Shown in pieces: positions 6,141 through 10,634 of a stretch of 10,634 nt of DNA. The number at the start of each line of letters is the position of its first letter. The first letter of the stretch is position 1. Under the pieces are notes generated by a model. The model saw nothing but the letters and a program-made list of their open reading frames with translations. It made no database searches and was not told the DNA's origin. This stretch comes from an uncultured Candidatus Melainabacteria bacterium (GTDB lineage: Bacteria; Cyanobacteriota; Vampirovibrionia; Gastranaerophilales; Gastranaerophilaceae): assembly GCA_934754735.1 (NCBI GenBank), contig CAKVJE010000065.1, forward strand, positions 1 to 10,634, in the 5' to 3' direction. The translations under genes and the position numbers were made by a program.

Positions 6141-7454
6141 CTAAATGATGTGGTGTGGCATTGCAATACTACCTTTATCAAGTCGTTTTTGCAATTCTCC
6201 TGTTGGTTCATAGAATGGAGAAACAGTCATTATTTTTGCTGCAATATCAGGATAATGATAAATAAACTTCAATTCACTTTCTGTTAAAGGCTTTTGAGTA
6301 TGTACGTTTGCATAACGTGCCAATTCCAAAATGTTTCGTGCTTCGTTTTCATCTTTAAACTCTAATTCCAACTTGTCATAAACATTTCTAAAACCTTTAA
6401 TTCCACCATATTCACCGGTTGTAATCATTCTTCCAGTTTCAATAATTTCTGGCTCACCACGTCCCAGTTCTTCAAAATCATATAATTCATAATTTCTTCT
6501 GTCTTTAAGTGCTCCGTCAGCGTGAATACCTGATTCATGAGCAAATGCATTATCTCCGACTGCCGGTTGATTGATAGGAATTGGTAAACCAAAAGCGTAA
6601 GCGGTATATTTAGCAAGTTTCCATGCTTTGCTCAAGTCTATATTTTCATCAACTTTAAATGCTCCGTTTGAATTTCTAAAGCCGGCAGATTTTAATACAG
6701 CTAGTAAACAAGAAACCAAATCGGCATTTCCGGCGCGTTCTCCCATGCCATTTATTGCAGTATTGATGTAAGCATCAACACCTGCATCTACAGCCGCTCT
6801 AGCGCCTTCAACAGAACATGCAACAGCCATTCCCAAATCATTATGGAAGTGCATTTCTATTGGCATTTGTGTTTCTTTTGCTAATCGATAAATTCTGGTG
6901 TAAGTCGTATGAGGATCTTCGTAACCCAATGTGTCACAATATCTAAAACGATATGCACCAAGTTTTTTTACTTCTTTTGCAAGTTTAATTAAATAATCTA
7001 AATCGCTTCTTGATGCGTCTTCAGCATTAACACCAATGATTTTTGCACCTTTTGAGACTGCACATTCAACTGATTCACAAGTCATTTTAATAATATCATC
7101 AGGAGTTTTTTTACCTAAATATTTTCCATAAATCATTTGTTCGGAAGTCGATTGCGAAAGATTGCAATTCTCAAGCAAAGGACAGTTTGAAAACGATTTT
7201 TCAACATCAGATGCCATAGCTCTCATCCAGCCGGAAAGCTTAGTCTTACGAATTACACCACGTTTAACTAATTCTAAGTTAGCGTTTAAGTAATTGATTT
7301 CGTGCATAGTAGTCGGGAAACCAAATTCAGATTGAGTAATCCCCATATCATCAAGCATTAAATTGATTATCGTTTTTTGTAGTTTTGCCAAACCCAATCT
7401 TGAAGTTTGAACCCCGTCTCTATTAGTTACATCTACGAAATAAATTTTTGGCAT
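6141..7454 (-). CDS. Homocitrate / (Re)-citrate synthase-type condensing enzyme (DRE-TIM family)
   Basis: This is a cytosolic acetyl-CoA-dependent Claisen-condensing enzyme of the isopropylmalate/homocitrate synthase superfamily. The TIM barrel covers roughly 1-290: DVTNRDGVQTSRL (8-20) with Arg12/Asp13, FGFPTTMHEINYLN, NLSQSTSEQMIYGKYLG, NAEDASRSD (143-151), YCDTLGYEDP, the metal motif MHFHNDLGMA (201-210, His202/His204) and GMGERAGNADL (236-246). The subdomain motif VGDNAFAHESGIHADG lies at 299-314. At 437 residues it lacks the roughly 130-residue leucine-sensing domain of LeuA, so it is not a classical isopropylmalate synthase. The NRDGVQTSR form of the first motif, rather than LRDGEQ, is what I recall from the homocitrate synthase-like group that includes clostridial Re-citrate synthase, so 2-oxoglutarate or oxaloacetate are the candidate acceptors; the substrate cannot be settled here. 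GGGAGG lies just before the ATG. The PadR-type gene follows 19 bases after its stop. Confidence 0.88.
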   Translation of the reverse strand: MPKIYFVDVTNRDGVQTSRLGLAKLQKTIINLMLDDMGITQSEFGFPTTMHEINYLNANLELVKRGVIRKTKLSGWMRAMASDVEKSFSNCPLLENCNLSQSTSEQMIYGKYLGKKTPDDIIKMTCESVECAVSKGAKIIGVNAEDASRSDLDYLIKLAKEVKKLGAYRFRYCDTLGYEDPHTTYTRIYRLAKETQMPIEMHFHNDLGMAVACSVEGARAAVDAGVDAYINTAINGMGERAGNADLVSCLLAVLKSAGFRNSNGAFKVDENIDLSKAWKLAKYTAYAFGLPIPINQPAVGDNAFAHESGIHADGALKDRRNYELYDFEELGRGEPEIIETGRMITTGEYGGIKGFRNVYDKLELEFKDENEARNILELARYANVHTQKPLTESELKFIYHYPDIAAKIMTVSPFYEPTGELQKRLDKGSIAMPHHII

Positions 7455-7476
7455 AGAACCTCCCTTTGCATGGAGT

Positions 7477-7506
7477 TATTGTACAATATTGACAGATTTT
7501 GAGCAA
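7477..7506 (-). promoter_or_regulatory. Candidate promoter and palindromic operator of the synthase gene
   Basis: On the minus strand TTGCTC (7501-7506) and TACAAT (7478-7483) are 17 bases apart, about 24 bases before the synthase start and followed by its GGGAGG site. A perfect 12-bp palindrome, TATTGTACAATA (7477-7488), covers the -10 box and would be well placed for a dimeric repressor. It does not match the ATGT-N8-ACAT pattern known for PadR proteins, so linking it to the neighbouring regulator is speculative. Confidence 0.4.
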
Positions 7507-7517
7507 GTAAAGATTAT
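7489..7517 (+). promoter_or_regulatory. Candidate divergent rightward promoter
   Basis: A perfect TTGACA (7489-7494) is followed 17 bases later by GATTAT (7512-7517, four of six matches). It runs opposite to, and overlaps, the synthase promoter. An AGAAGG ribosome-binding-like stretch (7534-7539) follows, but no in-frame ATG comes after it; the reading frame downstream is the start-less remnant described separately. Confidence 0.35.
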
Positions 7518-7525
7518 ATTAATAA

Positions 7526-7696
7526 AATATAAAAGAAGGTACAAGCACAGTTGAAAATTTGAGAGGCAAATTAGCAGATGCTTCCTCAAGAGAATATTTT
7601 TTACAAAATGTTGATAGAGTATTAGATTTCGGTTATTCTAATATTTCAAATTTGAAGAATTTGAAAAGAATAAACGGTAAAGATATTCAATGGTAA
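7526..7696 (+). pseudogene. Start-less open frame, probable 3' remnant of a gene
   Basis: After a TAA at 7523-7525 the frame stays open for 56 codons, ending with TAA at 7694-7696. The translation includes TVENLRGKLADASSREYFLQ and later SNISNLKNLKRINGKDIQW, with protein-like composition. There is no ATG or GTG in the frame; the only alternative start is TTG at 7559, which is poorly spaced from the AGAAGG at 7534-7539. I read it as the C-terminal remnant of a decayed gene whose 5' part has been lost, followed by a hairpin that may have been its terminator. The family is not recognised. Confidence 0.4.
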
Positions 7697-7706
7697 GTTG
7701 TTAGAT

Positions 7707-7727
7707 GGCGCGAGCGAAGCTCGCGCC
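7707..7727. repeat. GC-rich perfect hairpin
   Basis: GGCGCGAGC (7707-7715) pairs perfectly with GCTCGCGCC (7719-7727) around a GAA loop: a nine-bp stem with 18 of 21 bases G or C, in a spacer that is otherwise very AT-rich. It lies 11 bases after the stop of the gene remnant. The following TGATTGTTT is a poor T-run, so termination would be weak. It may be a dispersed palindromic element like the cluster at 457-536. Confidence 0.65.
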
Positions 7728-7774
7728 TGATTGTTTAATACAACATATCAAATACTTGATTGCAAAAATTTTAC

Positions 7775-7803
7775 TTGTATTAAGTTTTGTAACAAATTAT
7801 TAT
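7775..7803 (+). promoter_or_regulatory. Candidate promoter of the coiled-coil protein gene
   Basis: TTGTAT (7775-7780) and TATTAT (7798-7803) are 17 bases apart; the -10 matches five of six positions, the -35 three. It would give a leader of roughly 60 bases before the ATG at 7872. Several other AT-rich hexamers nearby could serve, so this is tentative. Confidence 0.3.
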
Positions 7804-7871
7804 CTCATTGAAATTAGATCATTTTTAAATACTTTATATATATGTAAGATTTAAAATGATGGTGAACTAAG

Positions 7872-8318
7872 ATGGCAATCGCAAATTTACATGAAACATT
7901 AATGAGCTACAAATTAAGACGTAATGCGCTTAATCTTGAAATCACTCATTTACAAAATCAAAAAAACCTTGCGACTTATTCTCAAGCTGATTCACAATCT
8001 TTAAAGAATCTTGCTGATAGAGAAAATAGAGCATATTTTAAAAGTGTATGGGAAGCTGATCAAGCTGAAGGTGGCGCACATCTTTATGACAATTATAAAG
8101 ATTATACTGAAATCCCTGATTTTGAAGAACAAGTTAATATGATTACAGCACAATTTCAAGATGAACTAGCTGATTTAACAGCTTGGGAAACTCAAATTGA
8201 TGCTCAAATTACCACAGACAGCGCTGAATTAGAAGAAGTTAATGCTTACTTAGACTCCTTAAAATCAATGTTAACAAATAACATTCAAGAAGATTTTAAT
8301 TATGGATTGAACGGATAG
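7872..8318 (+). CDS. Hypothetical coiled-coil protein, 148 residues
   Basis: I do not recognise a family. The protein is soluble, acidic and Gln/Asn/Leu-rich, without signal peptide, membrane segment or cysteine. Residues about 8-50 (MSYKLRRNALNLEITHLQNQ onwards) and 84-142 (FEEQVNMITAQF..., then AELEEVNAYLDSLKSML) look like two long amphipathic helices forming coiled coils, separated by a stretch rich in aromatic residues (AYFKSVWEADQ, HLYDNYKDYTEIPDF). The arrangement resembles a helical hairpin as in chaperone-like, filament or secretion-associated proteins, but no function follows from that. GATGGTGAACTAAG precedes the ATG, a modest ribosome binding site. It is a single gene, flanked by a decayed region on the left and a convergent antiporter gene 11 bases away on the right, with no obvious terminator between. 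Codon use matches the neighbours. Confidence 0.8.
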   Translation: MAIANLHETLMSYKLRRNALNLEITHLQNQKNLATYSQADSQSLKNLADRENRAYFKSVWEADQAEGGAHLYDNYKDYTEIPDFEEQVNMITAQFQDELADLTAWETQIDAQITTDSAELEEVNAYLDSLKSMLTNNIQEDFNYGLNG

Positions 8319-8329
8319 TGTTAATATCA

Positions 8330-9646
8330 TTAACCTAAGATCCAAATTCCAATCAATGCAAATACAATCAAAGCAATATTATAATGCAAGAATGTTGGAA
8401 TACATGTATCAAAAATATGGTTGTGTTGTCCGTCTGCATTCAAACCTGCTGTCGGCCCTAACGTTGTGTCAGAAGCCGGAGAACCTGCATCGCCAAGTGC
8501 CGCGGCTGCAGCTAATAAAACAACTATTTGTTGCGGATTAAAATTTAAGTGAACACACACAGGAATAAATAAAACTGCCAAAATAGGTATTGTACCAAAA
8601 GATGTACCAATTCCTATTGTTATGAATAAACCAATAATTAAAATTATCAACGATGTTAAAATTATACTGTTTGGTAAAATTCCGATGACAGAATTCACTA
8701 AAGAATCTATCGCACCTGTTTCTTTCAACACGGACGCAAATCCTGCTGCAACAAGCATTACAAAAGCGATATATCCCATTAAATAAATGCCTTCATTCAT
8801 CATGTGATCCATTTTATCTTGTGGAATTACGCCAAAAGAGAAAATTATACCTAAGCCCACTAATGCGCCAAGTGGCAATGACTGGGTTAATAACTGAACC
8901 ACAAATGTAGCAATCGCTGCTAATATTACAATCCAATGTCTTTTACGAAACTTAGCTTCACCTTGAGGCATATTTGCAATTTGCTTATCCTCATATATTC
9001 GAGGTTTACGGTAAGTTATAAAAACTGCAACCAAAAGCCCTACAAGCATTCCTAATCCAAGTATAAAAGTTGATTTCCAAATTTCGCTTCTTAAAATTTG
9101 TACTCCATTTTGAGTCATATTATCTGCTATCAAGTTTTGAAAAATCAAACCAAACCCAGCCGGTATTGCAATATAAGGAGTCTTTAAACCAAATGCCAAA
9201 ACACAAGCTACTGCACGCCTGTCTATTTCTAATTTGTTCATTATTTTTAATAGCGGCGGAATTATTATTGGAATAAACGCAATATGAATCGGCACAATAT
9301 TTTGAGACGCCATTGCTATAAGAGTTAAGATTCCAAGCAAAACGAATTTTTTACCGGCAACAACTTCTGTAATTTTTCTTGATAAAACATCTGTAAAGCC
9401 TGAGTGTGCCATTGTTGCAGCAAATGCGCCAAGTAAAATATAGCTCAATGCTGTTTCTGAATTTCCACCCATGCCGGATATAAAAACATCCATGATTTTT
9501 TGAATATGCATGCCTGAAACAAGGCCGGCAACAATTGTTGATACGATTATCGCCAACAAAACATTTACTTTTCTGATACACAAAACACACAATAAAATTA
9601 CGGCAACTAAAGCGGGGTTTAAACAAAGTTGTTGTAATGTGTTCAT
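8330..9646 (-). CDS. Na+/H+ antiporter family membrane protein (YuiF-like)
   Basis: This is an integral inner-membrane transporter of 438 residues with about 10-12 hydrophobic segments, for example 11-45, 63-80, 100-140, 155-172, 192-213, 236-275, 288-312, 325-365 and 410-437. It starts with an N-terminal domain (LLAIIVSTIVAGLVSGM) typical of the YuiF-type group in the NhaC/ion-transporter superfamily. The signature near the C-terminus, GDAGSPASDTTLGPTAGL (385-402) followed by HNHIFDTCIPTFLHYNI, is characteristic of that group. Members are annotated as Na+/H+ antiporters, and some as putative amino-acid permeases, so the substrate is uncertain. Charged Lys/Arg/Glu loops (around 213-236) lie between helices. 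The ATG overlaps the stop of the upstream 100-residue gene by one base (TAATG), implying translational coupling. It is probably driven from the promoter near 9968-9996. Confidence 0.9.
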   Translation of the reverse strand: MNTLQQLCLNPALVAVILLCVLCIRKVNVLLAIIVSTIVAGLVSGMHIQKIMDVFISGMGGNSETALSYILLGAFAATMAHSGFTDVLSRKITEVVAGKKFVLLGILTLIAMASQNIVPIHIAFIPIIIPPLLKIMNKLEIDRRAVACVLAFGLKTPYIAIPAGFGLIFQNLIADNMTQNGVQILRSEIWKSTFILGLGMLVGLLVAVFITYRKPRIYEDKQIANMPQGEAKFRKRHWIVILAAIATFVVQLLTQSLPLGALVGLGIIFSFGVIPQDKMDHMMNEGIYLMGYIAFVMLVAAGFASVLKETGAIDSLVNSVIGILPNSIILTSLIILIIGLFITIGIGTSFGTIPILAVLFIPVCVHLNFNPQQIVVLLAAAAALGDAGSPASDTTLGPTAGLNADGQHNHIFDTCIPTFLHYNIALIVFALIGIWILG

Positions 9647-9948
9647 TATCTGGCTTCTTCTTCCTGCAATAAATTTATCAAATCCAAAGCAACTTCTTTT
9701 TGTATTTCTTGAGGAAGTGATTTAAGGTATTCAAAAGATTCTGCTATTTTTTGATCCGTATCATACCAACGTCTAAGCACATAAGTAAAAGCGTCAGTTA
9801 ATATATTATCCGCCAAATCAATTCCATTATCTTTTGATTTTTGCACAATTAAATCCGCACACTTGTACTGAGTCATTATATTAGCATTTCTCATTAAACT
9901 AACTGCCAAACTAACTGTAGGATCAACATCATACCAACGTTTATACAT
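9646..9948 (-). CDS. Small protein with duplicated RWYD motif
   Basis: I do not recognise this 100-residue protein. It contains an internal duplication: KRWYDVDPTVSLAVSLM (3-19) and RRWYDTDQKIAESFEYL (59-75), each followed after about 12 residues by ADLI (31-34) or LDLI (88-91). Between and after them the chain is predicted helical, so it may be two copies of a roughly 45-residue helical unit. It has no signal peptide or membrane segment and is probably cytosolic. AAGGTG five bases before the ATG acts as a ribosome binding site. Its stop codon overlaps the antiporter start (TAATG), so both proteins are made from one message; a soluble partner or regulator of the antiporter is possible but unproven. 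A promoter with a perfect -35 box lies between it and the upstream DUF167 gene. Confidence 0.85.
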   Translation of the reverse strand: MYKRWYDVDPTVSLAVSLMRNANIMTQYKCADLIVQKSKDNGIDLADNILTDAFTYVLRRWYDTDQKIAESFEYLKSLPQEIQKEVALDLINLLQEEEAR

Positions 9949-9967
9949 ACAAACACCTTCTCTTTTT

Positions 9968-9996
9968 ATAGTATAGTTTTTAGACTATTTTGTCAA
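9968..9996 (-). promoter_or_regulatory. Promoter for the RWYD-repeat and antiporter genes
   Basis: On the minus strand a perfect TTGACA (9991-9996), inside the last codons of the DUF167 gene, is followed 17 bases later by TACTAT (9968-9973, four of six matches). Alternative -10 boxes TATACT (9970-9975) and TATAAA (9965-9970) have less suitable spacing. The start would fall near 9961, giving a leader of about 12 bases that still includes the ribosome binding site. It suggests this pair can be transcribed apart from the upstream methyltransferase and DUF167 genes. Confidence 0.5.
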
Positions 9997-10272
9997 TTCT
10001 GAAATAATATTTTGTTTCTTTTCTTCATCATTTATTGAAAACAAGAGTGTTTTCTCTTTTGAAGTATCACCTTTTACAATTTGAATACTTGTTTTTGGAA
10101 CTTTAAATTTTTTAGATAAAAATTCTACGAGCGCCTTATTTGCTTTATTTTCAATAGGTTGAGCCGTAACTTTAACCTTTATGAATTCATCTTCAATTAT
10201 CAAATCGTTTTTAGAAGAATTAGGAACTATTTTAATTCTAATTAACAAACCTTCTTGAGTTTCTTTTATCAT
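9985..10272 (-). CDS. YggU/DUF167 family protein
   Basis: A 95-residue protein of the widespread YggU (DUF167) family, whose biochemical role is unknown. The full family pattern is visible: RIKIVPNSSKNDLI (12-25), then IKVKVTAQPIENKANKALVE (31-50, in most members ApPveGKAN, here with ENKAN), FLSKKFKVPKTSIQIVKGDTS and a basic KEKTLLF strand. The length is typical. Its ATG lies within the ATGA overlap with the methyltransferase stop (four shared bases), so the two are translationally coupled, although a functional link between YggU proteins and methylases is not established. The next gene follows 36 bases later with its own promoter. Assignment to the family is secure; the function is not. Confidence 0.9.
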   Translation of the reverse strand: MIKETQEGLLIRIKIVPNSSKNDLIIEDEFIKVKVTAQPIENKANKALVEFLSKKFKVPKTSIQIVKGDTSKEKTLLFSINDEEKKQNIISELTK

Positions 10273-10634
10273 ACTTTTTGGAATACCATTACATATTCAT
10301 GTTTAAAAATATAGAAACCACCGGCTAAAGCTCGATATCTCCAAAGATTAGCAGTCTTACCTTTTGCTCTTTCGTTGCCTTGCATATCTTTAATAATAAT
10401 AGCTTTAGTTATGAATCCTAACTTATTCATTCTTGCCATGCACTCAAAACCAAGAGGAATATGCTGAGAATTTGCATACTTATCACCAATGATTAAGCAT
10501 GCAAAACGTCCCTTTTCCAAAAGGTCATAACCGTTTTTTGCAACTTTTTCAAACAAATCATAAAATTCTTCTGTTGTTGCGCAATTAGATAAGTCTTCTT
10601 TTTTATCAGAAAATTTGATAATATCATCATAAGG
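10269..10634 (-). CDS. Site-specific DNA methyltransferase (N4/N6 type), C-terminal part
   Basis: The frame is open to the right edge, so the N-terminus is missing; 121 codons are visible. The first residues, PYDDIIKFSDKKEDLSN, match the region after the catalytic (T/N/D)SPPY motif of amino-methyltransferases, with the last two residues of that motif at the very edge. FACLIIGDKY and the ending LWRYRALAGGFYIFKHEYV followed by MVFQK are typical of the N-4/N-6 DNA methylase domain (PF01555 type). Such enzymes transfer a methyl group from SAM to the exocyclic amine of adenine or cytosine. The TTG at 10554-10556 is not a plausible start because the homology continues upstream. No restriction endonuclease is in the window; it may be an orphan or have a partner beyond the edge. 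Its stop overlaps the DUF167 start. Confidence 0.85.
   Translation of the reverse strand, partial: PYDDIIKFSDKKEDLSNCATTEEFYDLFEKVAKNGYDLLEKGRFACLIIGDKYANSQHIPLGFECMARMNKLGFITKAIIIKDMQGNERAKGKTANLWRYRALAGGFYIFKHEYVMVFQKV

Noticed and set aside
6122..6211. 30-residue N-terminal extension of the PadR-type protein
   Set aside because: It lies within the end of the upstream synthase gene, does not look like PadR sequence, and the ATG at 6121 has a promoter directly in front.
6141..7454. Annotation as LeuA (2-isopropylmalate synthase)
   Set aside because: The C-terminal leucine-binding regulatory domain is missing and the first catalytic motif differs from the LRDGEQ form typical of LeuA.
7707..7727. 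CRISPR repeat or attachment site
   Set aside because: There is only one copy, with no regularly spaced repeats anywhere in the window and no integrase or cas gene.
10554..10556. TTG start for a 95-residue protein at the right end
   Set aside because: The frame continues to the window edge and encodes recognisable methyltransferase sequence just after the PPY motif, so it is a truncated larger gene.

Overview
The window is AT-rich, chromosomal, housekeeping-type DNA with about eleven protein genes, no tRNA or rRNA, no CRISPR array and no recognisable insertion sequence. The gene mix is consistent with an anaerobic bacterium such as a gut Vampirovibrionia/Melainabacteria (Gastranaerophilales-like) or a clostridial lineage: a homocitrate/Re-citrate-synthase-type enzyme, a PDZ + radical SAM + DUF512 protein (a family known from cyanobacteria and Firmicutes), a YuiF-type antiporter and a YggU/DUF167 protein. 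I lean towards the cyanobacterial sister lineage, but the sequence seen here does not prove it.

Layout. 1-422 (-): the start of an unrecognised gene that runs off the left edge. 423-544: a spacer with interlocking GC-rich palindromes. 545-2083 (-): gpmI, glycolytic phosphoglycerate mutase. 2084-2569: a divergent intergenic region holding a gpmI promoter, two tandem rightward promoters and a roughly 165-nt stretch that looks like a structured leader or small RNA. 2570-3193 (+): a secreted lytic transglycosylase, closed by a 34-bp perfect palindrome terminator. 3291-4355 (+): ruvB, with a promoter placed so that its mRNA would be leaderless. 4357-7454 (-): a compact three-gene block read as homocitrate/Re-citrate synthase-like enzyme, then a PadR-type regulator (again with a leaderless-type promoter), then the radical SAM/DUF512 protein. 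7455-7871: an intergenic region with a divergent promoter pair, a start-less gene remnant and a GC-rich hairpin. 7872-8318 (+): an unrecognised 148-residue coiled-coil protein. 8330-10634 (-): DNA methyltransferase (3' part only), YggU/DUF167 protein, a 100-residue protein with a duplicated RWYD motif, and a YuiF-like antiporter. Members of this last block overlap by 1-4 bp, except for a promoter-bearing gap before the 100-residue gene.

How they work together. gpmI serves glycolysis/gluconeogenesis, the transglycosylase remodels peptidoglycan, and RuvB drives Holliday-junction migration; these look like independent transcription units. The PadR gene sits between the condensing enzyme and the radical SAM gene and may regulate one or both, which is inference. 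The 100-residue gene and the antiporter share a TAATG junction and so are probably translationally coupled.

I found no clear new defence or mobile system. The most interesting items are the unexplained leader RNA candidate before the transglycosylase, two promoters whose -10 box lies exactly 6 nt before an ATG, the likely Re-citrate/homocitrate-type synthase, the RWYD-repeat protein coupled to an antiporter, and the GC-rich palindromes in AT-rich spacers.
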